This document shows, piece by piece, positions 32,666 to 41,114 of a stretch of DNA of 64,000 nt (position 1 is its first letter; every line of letters starts with the position of its first letter). The notes under the pieces were generated by a model. That model had not been told where the DNA came from and did not search any database. It was given only the letters and a program-made list of their open reading frames with translations. Origin of the DNA: Celeribacter halophilus (GTDB lineage Bacteria > Pseudomonadota > Alphaproteobacteria > Rhodobacterales > Rhodobacteraceae). The stretch is taken from positions 248,001-312,000 of the forward strand of contig NZ_FORY01000002.1 of the NCBI RefSeq assembly GCF_900114135.1. Direction: 5' to 3'. The translations under genes and the position numbers were made by a program.

Positions 32666-34080
32666 TGCGCACCTTCGCTTTCCGGCGCCGGTTTCGGCAG
32701 GATTTTGACGTAGCTATACATATCTGCATAGTCGAAATCCGGCTCGTCCCAAGAGATCATTTTGCCGGGGTTGAGCAGGCCCTTCGGATCGGCTTCTCGT
32801 TTGAAGTCAAGTTGGCGCTTGTCGGTCGATTGCCGTCCGCCTTCTTCCAGCGTGTATCGGTGCGGGTTGAAGATCATGCAGTCCATCACCTCGTGTTTGG
32901 CGACCAGATCGTCCAGTTCGGATTTGTCCTTCGGGAAGACAATCGGCAGACCGGCAAAGGAAATCCCCGCGCCTTCGCGCATGACTTCGAGATGCATGTA
33001 GAGATCGTCCTTGAAGGTCTCGTAGGCGGTCATGATCTTTTCGATGTCATCGCCGTAACGGACCTGAAGATAGGTCAGGTCTTTTTGGAACTTCAGCGCC
33101 CGCAACGTGGTGTGGTTCCAGCCGTATTCATAGACCGGACCGGGGTGGCGGTCCCATTCGAGATTGTCCGAACGGTAGATCACTTCGCCGCCTTCGTAGC
33201 GGTTGAGCAGCGTCTGGAAGGCGGCCATGGATTGCGGTGCCACCATGACGCCGCAGAGGTGGTCCTGATCCGTCACATATTTCTTCACGCGCTGGAAATA
33301 TTTATGCGCGATCGGGGCGGCGTAGACCGAGGCCAGCTTGATCAGGATGCCCGGCTCTGCGGTCAGTTGTCCGGCAAATTCCGTCGCCTTTCGGAAGGTG
33401 TCGAAACGCACGAACATCTCGACCCATTCATAGGCGGGGGCCAGCGGCATTTCGATCTCGGTGATGATGCCGTTGGTGCCATAGGCATGGGAGACGCGGT
33501 GCAATTCCTCGCCGGTGAATTCGAGCGCGCGAGGTTCGGCTTCCATCGTGATCACGCGCAGCCGGTCGATATTGCCCAGATCACGCAGCGCACCCCAATT
33601 GGCCGATCCGATCCCGCCGGAGCCGCCCGCGATGAAACCGCCCAGTGAGGCTTGCGAATAGGTCGAGGGGAACATGCGCAATTCCTGCCCGCTCTTCTCT
33701 TTGAGTTCGGCATCCATCTCTTTGATGATGATGCCGGGTTCGGCGACGACATAGCCCGCGCCGATTTCCTTGATCTTGTTCATGCCGGTGAGATGCATGA
33801 CGCAGCCGCCCGCAAGCGGGATGGCCTGACCGTAGTTGCCTGTGCCGCCCCCGCGACATGTCACCGGCACGTCATGCTTGTAGCAGGTCTTGAGAACCTC
33901 GATGACCTCGGCCTCGGATTTGGGATTGACCACGAAATCGGCTTCCAGATGGTCCATCTCGGCTTTCAGAACCGGCGAATACCAAAAGAAGTCCCGCGAT
34001 TTGTTGCGCACGGTGGCGGGGTTTTCGTCGATCTCTAGATGGGAGAGTTCGGCCTTGGCGGCGGCGACATTGGGTTTCAT
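32662..34080 (-). CDS. FAD-binding oxidase (GlcD / vanillyl-alcohol-oxidase family)
   Basis: This is a flavoprotein oxidase or dehydrogenase of 472 residues. The FAD-binding PCMH region shows VTCRGGGTGNYGQAIPLAGG (about residues 75-94) and GGFIAGGSGGIGS. The C-terminal cap domain ends with DPKGLLNPGK, typical of this superfamily. Substrates of the family are alcohols, hydroxy acids and amines. It overlaps the deaminase upstream and the reductase downstream by four bases each. It could oxidise a hydroxymethyl group created by the oxygenase in this operon. Confidence 0.88.
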   Translation of the reverse strand: MKPNVAAAKAELSHLEIDENPATVRNKSRDFFWYSPVLKAEMDHLEADFVVNPKSEAEVIEVLKTCYKHDVPVTCRGGGTGNYGQAIPLAGGCVMHLTGMNKIKEIGAGYVVAEPGIIIKEMDAELKEKSGQELRMFPSTYSQASLGGFIAGGSGGIGSANWGALRDLGNIDRLRVITMEAEPRALEFTGEELHRVSHAYGTNGIITEIEMPLAPAYEWVEMFVRFDTFRKATEFAGQLTAEPGILIKLASVYAAPIAHKYFQRVKKYVTDQDHLCGVMVAPQSMAAFQTLLNRYEGGEVIYRSDNLEWDRHPGPVYEYGWNHTTLRALKFQKDLTYLQVRYGDDIEKIMTAYETFKDDLYMHLEVMREGAGISFAGLPIVFPKDKSELDDLVAKHEVMDCMIFNPHRYTLEEGGRQSTDKRQLDFKREADPKGLLNPGKMISWDEPDFDYADMYSYVKILPKPAPESEGAQ

Positions 34081-35375
34081 GATTTCATGCTCACGATTTC
34101 ATCAAGTTCACTATAGGAGGGCAGGGTGCGGTCGATGGGATCTCCGTCCCGAAGCACCACCCTGTCGGATTGCGGACGGGCGAACAGCTCGCTCCAGCCG
34201 CGTGCGTTGCAGATGACCAGATCGGCAGGCGCGCCATCGGTCAGTGTCGGTGTGTCAAAGCCGCAGGCCCGCGCCGGATTGGCGAGAAAGGCCTGCACCC
34301 AAGGCACATCCGTGTGGTCGAGGTGACAAATCCGCGTGGCTTCGCGCATCACTTCGATCATGTCGAGATCGCCATAGGCGTAGAACGGGTCGCGGGCATT
34401 GTCGGAGGCGAAAGAGACATTCACGCCCGCCGCCTGCAATTCATGCGCCATTGTGACCCCGCGCCAGCGCGGTGTGCGGCCCTTGTAGCGGTCTTGCAGA
34501 TACATATTGCACATGGGCAAGGAGACGACATTGAGACCGGCCTTGGCGACCAGTGTGATGATCTCGTCTGCGGTCTCTTCGGGCATGACCGAGATCGAAC
34601 AGCAATGGCCCACGGTGACGGTGTTCTTGAAGCCAAGTTCCAGCACGGTCTCGGCAATGGTGCGCAAGGTGTCTGAGGTCGGATCATCGGTTTCGTCCAC
34701 ATGGAAATCGACATCGAGATCATAGGTCATGGCGAAGTGGAAGAAATCCAGAAGCCGCTCTTTCAGGTCCGGCACCGGATAAGTCACGGCACCAAGCACC
34801 TGTCCGGCCTCGGCCACAATTTTGGCAATCGCGGCAAAGTCGCCTTCCTCACGGAAAATCCGGTCGATGGCGACTAGACAGGAGGCCTGAATCTCAATCT
34901 TTCCGGCCCATTTCTCCTGCATCTCCTTGATGACGCCAAAGGAGGACCCCGCGAGATCATCGAGACTGTCGATATGGGTGCGGATCGCCTTGGTGCCGTG
35001 GGCATAGGCGCAGCGCAGGGCAAAATCCATCCGCGCTTTCACATCCTCGGCTGACCAGTTGGCATGATCGGCGCGCACGGTTTCCAGCGCCCCCATAAAG
35101 GAGCCGTCCGGGTTTGCCGCACGGGGCCAGATGTGGCCCTTGTCGAGATGCGTGTGCATATCGACGAAGGCCGGAAACACCATAGCGCCTTTCATGTCGA
35201 TCTTTGGCGTGGAGATTGCAGTTTCGGCTGAAGCACCAGCGTCCGTTTGTACAATCGTGCCGTTTTTGATCGTGAGATCGGTGGTGATGAGGTCGCCGGG
35301 CTGACCGATAAGGCAGGCCGGGACCGTGACATTTTGAAGTGTCTTCGCGCCGCTGGGCAGAACGCAAAAGCTCAT
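34077..35375 (-). CDS. Cytosine-deaminase-like amidohydrolase
   Basis: This is a metal-dependent deaminase of the CodA type. I start it at 35375, preceded by AAGGA; this gives 432 residues. Metal and catalytic motifs are H74 and H76 (DMHTHLDKGH), FHVDETDD, VGHCCSIS and FASDNARDPF, in the CodA order. CodA acts on cytosine and other amino-pyrimidines. Here the neighbouring NMT1-type importer points to an aminopyrimidine or a related N-heterocycle as substrate. It sits between the permease gene and the FAD oxidase in one operon. Confidence 0.86.
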   Translation of the reverse strand: MSFCVLPSGAKTLQNVTVPACLIGQPGDLITTDLTIKNGTIVQTDAGASAETAISTPKIDMKGAMVFPAFVDMHTHLDKGHIWPRAANPDGSFMGALETVRADHANWSAEDVKARMDFALRCAYAHGTKAIRTHIDSLDDLAGSSFGVIKEMQEKWAGKIEIQASCLVAIDRIFREEGDFAAIAKIVAEAGQVLGAVTYPVPDLKERLLDFFHFAMTYDLDVDFHVDETDDPTSDTLRTIAETVLELGFKNTVTVGHCCSISVMPEETADEIITLVAKAGLNVVSLPMCNMYLQDRYKGRTPRWRGVTMAHELQAAGVNVSFASDNARDPFYAYGDLDMIEVMREATRICHLDHTDVPWVQAFLANPARACGFDTPTLTDGAPADLVICNARGWSELFARPQSDRVVLRDGDPIDRTLPSYSELDEIVSMKS

Positions 35376-35383
35376 ATAAGTCC

Positions 35384-36238
35384 TTATGACTCCCGTTTGA
35401 TCGCACTTTCGTGCCATTTGTGCAGCAAGAGATGGCTCAGAAGAGACGCTGCGGTGAAGATCACGACGCCTGTGGCCGCAATCAGGAGAAGGGCGGCGAA
35501 CATGCGTGGAATGTTGAGACGGTATCCGGCCTCCAAGATGCGGAATGCAAGCCCTGATCCGATGCCACCGGTGCCGGCGACATATTCGGCCACCACGGCC
35601 CCGATCAGCGACAGGCCTCCGGCAATACGAAGACCGCCCAGAAAATAGGGCAGCGCCGTGGGCAGTTGCAGGTAGCGCAGCCGTTGCCAGCGCGTCGCAC
35701 CGTAGATTTTATAGAGATCGCGCAGGTTGTGATCGGTGGAGTTGAGCCCTAGCGTGGTGTTCGAGAGGATCGGGAAGAAGGCCACGATCCACGCACAGAG
35801 CAATAGCCCCGCCAGCCGGTTGTCCACATAGATAAAGATCAAAGGCGCGATGGAGACCACCGGCGTCACCTGCAAAATCACAGCGAACGGGTAGAATGAC
35901 ATCTCGAAATAGCGCGACTGGGTGAACAGGATTGCAAGCCCCACACCGCCAATGACGGCCACCGCAAGCGCGGCCAGCGTGATCTTGAGCGTCACAACCA
36001 GCGCGGAGGACAGCATCGCCCAGTCCTTGATGAGTGTTTCGATCACAAGCCCCGGACCGGGCAGGATGTAATGCGGGATTTCATTCCAGACCACGACGCG
36101 GTCCCACATGAAAATCGCAAACGAGATCACCACGACGGGCAGAACCCATTTGGCGATCTTCTCGCGTTTCTGGGCGCGGGCGTAGCGCAGCTCTTCTTCA
36201 TCAACGAGCGGAGCTGTGTTCATATCAGTGCTGCTCAT
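35384..36238 (-). CDS. ABC transporter permease (NitT/TauT/ThiX type)
   Basis: This is the membrane permease of the operon's importer, 284 residues. It has a charged cytoplasmic N-terminus, a first helix at about 31-47, and a binding-protein-dependent transport domain with about five further helices. The EAA-like loop is KIYGATRWQRLRYLQLP. It overlaps the ATPase gene by ATGA and ends eight bases before the deaminase start. Confidence 0.9.
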   Translation of the reverse strand: MSSTDMNTAPLVDEEELRYARAQKREKIAKWVLPVVVISFAIFMWDRVVVWNEIPHYILPGPGLVIETLIKDWAMLSSALVVTLKITLAALAVAVIGGVGLAILFTQSRYFEMSFYPFAVILQVTPVVSIAPLIFIYVDNRLAGLLLCAWIVAFFPILSNTTLGLNSTDHNLRDLYKIYGATRWQRLRYLQLPTALPYFLGGLRIAGGLSLIGAVVAEYVAGTGGIGSGLAFRILEAGYRLNIPRMFAALLLIAATGVVIFTAASLLSHLLLHKWHESAIKRES

Positions 36239-37041
36239 GCCGAGGCCCTTTCCCCATGTTCATTCATCGCGCCATGAAGCGCGTCGGAGGCTTTGCGGCA
36301 CAGATCGGCATAGTTTGCCGAGGTGCGGAATTCTTCGGTGCGCGGGTAGGGCGCATCGACGGTCACTTCCGAGGACACGCGCCCCGGACGGGCCGCCATG
36401 ACCACGATCCGGTCCGACAGAAAGACGCTTTCAAAGACCGAGTGGGTCACAAAGATCACCGTGCATTTCAGCTTGTCACGCAGTTCCAGAAGGTCGTTGT
36501 TGAGCTTGTGGCGCGTGATCTCGTCCAGCGCGGCAAAAGGTTCGTCCATCAGGATCAACCGCGGCTCCGTCACCAGAGCGCGTGCAATCGAGACCCGCAT
36601 CTTCATGCCGCCGGACAGTTCGCGCGGATAGCTTTTCTGGAATTTCTCCAGCCCGACCATCTTGAGCGCCCAGATGATTTCGTCGCGCACATCGGCAAGG
36701 GATTTGCCACGCAGACGGAACGGCAGCCAGACATTCTGTTCCACCGTGGCCCAGGGCATCAGGGTCGGTTCCTGAAACACGACACCCAGATCGCCCGTGT
36801 CCTGCCCGCCTTCCCAGTTGATATGTCCTGATGTCGGGCGCATGAGGCCGGAGATCAACCGCAATGCCGTGGATTTGCCACAGCCCGACGGGCCCAGAAG
36901 CGAAATGAAATCGCCTTGGTTTACGGTCAGGTTCATATCCTTGAGGGCCACGACATTGCCGTTGAAGACCTTGTCGACAGAGGACATCTCCAACAGTTTT
37001 TCACGTTGGCCCATAGGCGGGATGGAGGTGGGGAGGGTCAT
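36235..37041 (-). CDS. ABC transporter ATP-binding protein (NitT/TauT/ThiZ type)
   Basis: This is the ATPase of the importer, 268 residues. Walker A is GPSGCGKST, the signature is LSGGMKMRVSIARAL and Walker B is LILMDEPFAALDE. It lacks the C-terminal TOBE extension seen in the PotA-like ATPase at 25489, as expected for the NitT/SsuB group. It is separated from the binding-protein gene by 69 bases containing a hairpin. Confidence 0.92.
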   Translation of the reverse strand: MTLPTSIPPMGQREKLLEMSSVDKVFNGNVVALKDMNLTVNQGDFISLLGPSGCGKSTALRLISGLMRPTSGHINWEGGQDTGDLGVVFQEPTLMPWATVEQNVWLPFRLRGKSLADVRDEIIWALKMVGLEKFQKSYPRELSGGMKMRVSIARALVTEPRLILMDEPFAALDEITRHKLNNDLLELRDKLKCTVIFVTHSVFESVFLSDRIVVMAARPGRVSSEVTVDAPYPRTEEFRTSANYADLCRKASDALHGAMNEHGERASA

Positions 37042-37065
37042 GTGCGTCTTTCGAATTCGGGGGAT

Positions 37066-37089
37066 GCGGGGGCAAGGTCTCGCCCCCGC
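37066..37089 (-). terminator. Intercistronic hairpin between binding protein and ATPase
   Basis: GCGGGGGC and GCCCCCGC form a perfect 8-bp stem around an 8-base loop. As in the other ABC operon of this window, it probably stabilises the binding-protein message or reduces read-through. Confidence 0.6.
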
Positions 37090-37110
37090 GACAGTTTCAT
37101 GAGACCGGAT

Positions 37111-38106
37111 TTATTTCAGGTCCATGCCGACTTTCTCGTTGGTGAATTCGAGCGTATAGGCTGCGGAGTAATCCAGCCCGTCCTCGATCACACCGGCGTC
37201 GACCATCTTTTTGTAGAAATCCGCGATCTTCTCATCGCTCATCGCCCCGATGCCCAGTTCAAGCGCATCACCACTGTCGACGATCCCTTCGGATTTCATC
37301 TTTTCAACGGCGAAGTCGAGCTTGTCCGGTGTCATGTCGGGGTTGTCCGTCATGATCATCTCGTTGGCCGCAGAGTTGTCGTTGTAGAGATAGTTATACC
37401 AGCCGATTGCAGAGCCATCGACGAAACATTTCACCACTTCAGGGCTTTCGTCGATTGTCTTTTGCATGGTCTCGATCGTGGTCGCATAGGTCGAATATCC
37501 CGCATCCGCGATCAGGAACACATCCGGCGTGAACCCGCCTTCGGTCTCGATCACATACGGCTCGGAGGATAGAAAGCCCTGCATCGCGAAATCTTCATTT
37601 GCGAGGAAAGGTGCAGGGTTGAATGTGTAGGGCTGGCGTTGCTCGGCGGTGAAACCGTAATCCGCGATCATCCACTGGTAATAGGAGGCAAAGCCGTTGT
37701 CCCCGATCAGAAGCGTAAGGTCCTTGAGGTCTTCAAAGCTCTCGGCCTTGCCCGGGTGGGCAATGATCACCTGCGGGTGTTTCTGGAATGTGGCGGCCAC
37801 GGCCACAACGGGGATGCCTTCTTTGGCGGCGTTGAATGCCTGCAAAAGATCGCCACCCATGTGGAACTGGATCTTGTCGGCCAGCAACAGCGCGCGGTTG
37901 TTCACCTGCGGGCCACCGGGCTGGATCGTGACGTCAAGGCCACATGCGGCATAGGTGCCATCGGCCACGGCCTGATAGTAGCCGCCGTGCTCGGCCTGAG
38001 CGAGCCAGTTGGTGCCGAAAGTGACCGGCGTAAGGTCCGCAGCCAGCGCTGCGGTCGATGTGGTCGCGGCAAGGGCAAGCCCCGCGAGGACGCGATTCAA
38101 AGTCAT
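37111..38106 (-). CDS. ABC transporter substrate-binding protein, NMT1/THI5-like
   Basis: This is a periplasmic receptor of 331 residues with a Sec signal peptide (LAGLALAATTSTAALA). GGAG lies seven bases before the ATG. The fold family includes receptors for thiamine pyrimidine precursors (ThiY), riboflavin and other flat N-heterocycles, as well as sulfonates and nitrate. Aromatic residues in the first lobe (NWLAQAEHGGYYQA) resemble the ThiY type. It is the first gene of the nine-gene operon. I found no TPP riboswitch upstream. Confidence 0.86.
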   Translation of the reverse strand: MTLNRVLAGLALAATTSTAALAADLTPVTFGTNWLAQAEHGGYYQAVADGTYAACGLDVTIQPGGPQVNNRALLLADKIQFHMGGDLLQAFNAAKEGIPVVAVAATFQKHPQVIIAHPGKAESFEDLKDLTLLIGDNGFASYYQWMIADYGFTAEQRQPYTFNPAPFLANEDFAMQGFLSSEPYVIETEGGFTPDVFLIADAGYSTYATTIETMQKTIDESPEVVKCFVDGSAIGWYNYLYNDNSAANEMIMTDNPDMTPDKLDFAVEKMKSEGIVDSGDALELGIGAMSDEKIADFYKKMVDAGVIEDGLDYSAAYTLEFTNEKVGMDLK

Positions 38107-38276
38107 GTAAATTCTCCGTGGGTGAAATTCCGCAGATCACGTTAGCCAACGCCGTGTGCGGATAGCAGTCGGGGCGGGGCGGGTTCCTGTGCATAAACGT
38201 GAATTGCCTGATTTGTAGGCGAAATTCTGGCTGTGCGGTTAAACTGTGGGCAAGTGGTGGTTATTTAGGATGCAAA

Positions 38277-38288
38277 ATTGTACACAAT
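38277..38288. promoter_or_regulatory. Candidate GntR (FadR/FCD-type) operator
   Basis: ATTGTACACAAT closely resembles the ATTGTATACAAT sites used by many FCD-type GntR regulators. It sits within a wider symmetric frame (TGCAA and TTGCA at 38271 and 38288). It lies in the divergent gap between the N-heterocycle operon and the Rid-family gene, so one regulator could control both. No GntR-FCD gene is in the window. Confidence 0.5.
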
Positions 38289-38369
38289 TGCAGCACTCAA
38301 CTCAGCGAAATGGCATCACGAGGCAGCCGTTCCGGCGAATCCCGGATCATCACAACCTCGGAGCATCTT

Positions 38370-38765
38370 ATGCACACGCCTTTGTCCCCCACAGCTATCG
38401 CCGCGCCTTTCGGAGCTTACAATCATGGTATCGCCTCTGCGCCTGCGGGGCGGGTGATTGTGACCTCGGGTCAGTTGGGGCTGGCGCCGGATGGCAGCAC
38501 GCCTGAAGGTGTCAAAGCACAGGCCGAACAGTGCTTTGCCAATATAGACGCGATTTTGAAAGAGGCCGGTGTGGGGCGTGAGGCGGTGGTGCGGGTGAGC
38601 GGCTTTGTGACCGCGCGCGAAGATTTCCCGACCTATATGGCGGTGCGCGATGCGTGGCTGGCCGGGGTGGAGGTCAAACCCGCCTCGACGCTCCTGATTG
38701 TCACGGGGTTCACCCGCGAAGAGTTCAAGGTCGAGGTGGAAGTCACCGCTGTCGCCCCCGCATGA
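38370..38765 (+). CDS. Rid-family (YjgF/YER057c/UK114) protein
   Basis: This is a small trimeric enamine/imine-handling protein of 131 residues. The ATG at 38370 has GGAG six bases upstream; the larger frame adds 57 non-homologous residues. The family N-terminus (AAPFGAYNHGI, SGQLGLAPDG) is clear. The position of the RidA substrate-binding arginine (PAR in E. coli) is a serine here (KPASTLLIV). It is therefore unlikely to be the canonical 2-aminoacrylate deaminase and belongs to another Rid subgroup. Divergence from the heterocycle operon suggests it clears a reactive intermediate of that pathway, as RutC does for uracil. Confidence 0.87.
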   Translation: MHTPLSPTAIAAPFGAYNHGIASAPAGRVIVTSGQLGLAPDGSTPEGVKAQAEQCFANIDAILKEAGVGREAVVRVSGFVTAREDFPTYMAVRDAWLAGVEVKPASTLLIVTGFTREEFKVEVEVTAVAPA

Positions 38766-38886
38766 TCAGGGGCACTATGGTTGCACGGTTTTTCAGCATA
38801 TCCCCGAGGTGAAGTTTTCGCCCTTTGGGTTTACCTCCGCCTGATCCGGTGCTTGTCGGCTGATCGGGGCAGCGCACAGGATTGGC

Positions 38887-39516
38887 TCAGAGTTTGACAC
38901 CAAGCCGTTTGAGCACAGGTTTCCACTGCTCTTTCATCGGCGCATATTTGGCCTGCGTCTTATCAAAGATTGATAGCCCTTCACGCGCCAGATCGACATA
39001 GGCTGCACGTTCGGAAATCATCGTGACGATCTCCTGCCCGTTGGCCTCCAGAAACTCCTTGAGCAACCGTCCGTCCTTGCGGCGGGGGTCAATGCGCGAG
39101 CCGATGGGGAGAATCTCCACCTTGTCTTTGCGGATGCGTTTGAGATCGCGCAGGGTCTTCAAAAAGCCTTTGACCGCGAGTTCGTCGAACATTGAGGGCA
39201 TCACCGGCGTGACCATGAAATCGGCCTCTTTGAGAAAGGGCTTGGCCTCGTCGGCCTCAAGCCCCGCACCGCTGTCGATCACCAGCCATTCGGTCTTTTT
39301 CGGCACAGAAGGCCGCACCTCACCAGACCAGTTGAGCACCGGAATATGTGCGGCATAGGCCGAGCGGCGCTTGCCCCACATCCGTGCGGATTGCTGCGGA
39401 TCAGCGTCCGCCAGTGCGACCTTGCGACCGGCTGCTTTCAGAGCGGCGGCCAGAGTGATCGCTGTCATCGTCTTGCCGGAGCCACCTTTGCTATTGGCGA
39501 CGAGAAGCGTTTTCAC
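38887..39516 (-). CDS. Small ParA-family ATPase
   Basis: This Walker-type partition ATPase has 209 residues. The deviant Walker A is KGGSGKT (residues 10-16) and a Walker A' aspartate lies in DADPQQSA. It lacks the N-terminal helix-turn-helix of large ParAs and resembles ParF-type (type Ib) proteins. It starts with GTG at 39516, three bases after the stop of a ribbon-helix-helix gene. That pairing mirrors ParF/ParG plasmid partition, but nothing else here is plasmid-like. It may position a cellular cargo or be a relic. Confidence 0.88.
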   Translation of the reverse strand: MKTLLVANSKGGSGKTMTAITLAAALKAAGRKVALADADPQQSARMWGKRRSAYAAHIPVLNWSGEVRPSVPKKTEWLVIDSGAGLEADEAKPFLKEADFMVTPVMPSMFDELAVKGFLKTLRDLKRIRKDKVEILPIGSRIDPRRKDGRLLKEFLEANGQEIVTMISERAAYVDLAREGLSIFDKTQAKYAPMKEQWKPVLKRLGVKL

Positions 39517-39519
39517 GGG

Positions 39520-39684
39520 TCACGATCCTTTCTTGGCGTTTTTCTTGAGGAATTTGCGAATATGGTCTCGCAATTCGCGCGAAGCAGACGTGTCCATGTC
39601 TTCGCAAAGCGCGACAAAGGCATCTCTGTCCGCTTTTGGCAGGCGAATGATCAGCGTGCTGTCTTTTTTATTTTTCGGCGCCAT
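39520..39684 (-). CDS. Ribbon-helix-helix DNA-binding protein
   Basis: This is a 54-residue basic protein. After a lysine-rich tail (MAPKNKKD), a beta-strand STLIIRLP is followed by two helices, ADRDAFVALCED and ASRELRDHIRKFLKK, the classic ribbon-helix-helix layout. The ATG at 39684 lies downstream of a palindromic AT-rich operator. The stop is three bases before the ParA GTG, so the pair is co-transcribed. By analogy with ParG it could bind a centromere-like site and repress its own promoter. Confidence 0.82.
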   Translation of the reverse strand: MAPKNKKDSTLIIRLPKADRDAFVALCEDMDTSASRELRDHIRKFLKKNAKKGS

Positions 39685-39702
39685 CGTTCTGTCCTGTTTT
39701 GC

Positions 39703-39728
39703 CTATACTTTGTATATACATTGTGTAG
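39703..39728 (-). promoter_or_regulatory. Palindromic operator/promoter of the RHH-parA pair
   Basis: The perfect palindrome TGTATATACA (39711-39720) is the centre of a 26-bp imperfect palindrome, with flanks CTATAC and GTGTAG; 20 of 26 positions are symmetric. It lies 19 bases upstream of the RHH start codon, where the promoter should be. An RHH protein binding as a pair of dimers would fit. Confidence 0.55.
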
Positions 39729-40018
39729 TGAGGGTCAAGTGATGCAGAGGCGCTTTTCGTGCGGGGCTGCCCGAGGGGCGAGGCGTTGGAAAATCAAACA
39801 TAGCGAGGCTGTGCGTGGAGTCCGTGTTTTGAATGATAACAGGTTGATGCCTGTTTTCCCAAGGCTTTCAAATGACATAGATCATAGTTTTGCAAACTTG
39901 CCGCATCGTGGACGCTATTGCGCAAAGTTTACTGCTGCTTTCAACGCGGAGGCTTTTCACAGCGCAGGCTTTGCCCTACCAAGTGGGAAACCGGTTATTT
40001 TCAGCACAAAGGACAACC
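39729..40018. other. Gene-free stretch upstream of the hydroxyacid dehydrogenase
   Basis: No supported gene is present. A small hairpin (AACAGG and CCTGTT, 39838-39855) followed by TT may end transcripts. The remainder probably holds the promoter of the dehydrogenase at 40019, but I cannot point to a convincing -35/-10 pair. Confidence 0.5.
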
Positions 40019-40972
40019 ATGTCTCATCCAAAGCTCCTCATCTCCGCCCCGTTTTTCACGCCGGACGAACTGGCACGGGTTGAAGCCGTTGCTCCGAGCG
40101 TGCTGGCAGGAACGCCCGAAGAGCGCGCGGCGCTGCCGGAAGACCTGCGCGCAGGCATCACGGCGATAGCTAACAAGGGTCACAAACCTATCGACGGGGC
40201 GCAGATGGACCTTTTCCCGAACCTCGAAGTGATTGCTCAATTCGGTGTGGGCTATGATGCCATCGACGTGGCTGCGGCGACCGAGCGCGGCATTCGCGTG
40301 ACAAATACGCCGGATGTGCTCAACGAGGATGTGGCCGATCTGGCGTTGGCGATGATGCTGGGCTGGTGTCGCGAGATCATCAAAGGCGATGCTTGGGTGC
40401 GCGACGGGACATGGGATACGGGCGAGTCCATGCCGCTCAATCGCAAGATGTCCGGTGCGCCGGTCGGGATCGCAGGCATGGGCCGGATCGGTCGCGCCAT
40501 AGCGGACCGCTGTGCCGGTTTTGGCATGGAAGTGCATTACACATCGCGGTCCGAAAAGGAGACACCGGAGGGCTGGGTCTATCACGGCGAAGATGTGGTC
40601 GCGATGGCTGATGCGGTCGAGTGGCTGGTTGTGGCCGTTGTCGGTGGCGAACACACCAAAGGCTATGTCTCGAAAGAAGCCATCAAAGCGCTTGGCCCGC
40701 GTGGCGTTGTGATCAACATTGCGCGTGGCACCTGTATCGACGAAGAGGCTCTGATTGAGGCGCTTGAGACAGGGGTGATCGCGGGGGCAGGGCTTGATGT
40801 CTTCTACAACGAGCCGCATGTGGACCCGCGCCTGATCGCCTTACCCAATGTCTTGCTGCAACCGCATCAGGCCTCTGCAACTGTCGAGACCCGCCGTGAT
40901 ATGTCGCTGCTGCAATGTGCGAACCTGACGGCCTATTTTGCCGGTGAAGCTCTGCTGACACCTGTGAACTGA
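40019..40972 (+). CDS. D-isomer-specific 2-hydroxyacid dehydrogenase
   Basis: This NAD(P)-dependent reductase has 317 residues and is probably a glyoxylate/hydroxypyruvate reductase. The Rossmann motif is GIAGMGRIGRAIA. The catalytic set is complete: Arg in NIARGTCID, Glu in VFYNEP and His in LQPHQASAT. I start it at 40019, preceded by AAAGGA; 43 upstream codons in frame show no homology. It stands alone, with no pathway partner beside it, so the physiological substrate is uncertain. Confidence 0.88.
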   Translation: MSHPKLLISAPFFTPDELARVEAVAPSVLAGTPEERAALPEDLRAGITAIANKGHKPIDGAQMDLFPNLEVIAQFGVGYDAIDVAAATERGIRVTNTPDVLNEDVADLALAMMLGWCREIIKGDAWVRDGTWDTGESMPLNRKMSGAPVGIAGMGRIGRAIADRCAGFGMEVHYTSRSEKETPEGWVYHGEDVVAMADAVEWLVVAVVGGEHTKGYVSKEAIKALGPRGVVINIARGTCIDEEALIEALETGVIAGAGLDVFYNEPHVDPRLIALPNVLLQPHQASATVETRRDMSLLQCANLTAYFAGEALLTPVN

Positions 40973-41114
40973 GCGCTTTGCAGGAAAGGCGGGCATGGCA
41001 AAAGGCCCACACCCGCCGCTTTGCATGGCGGTTTTGGACAAAACCTGTTTCGTCGGGGCATCAAAGGGCTTTAACTGGCGGGATAAAAGAATGAGCGTGA
41101 AAGGATACACGTCG

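Noticed and set aside
38107-38369. Possible TPP riboswitch before the NMT1-type binding-protein gene
   Set aside because: I looked for the conserved CTGAGA and ACCTGATC-type blocks on the minus strand and found none.
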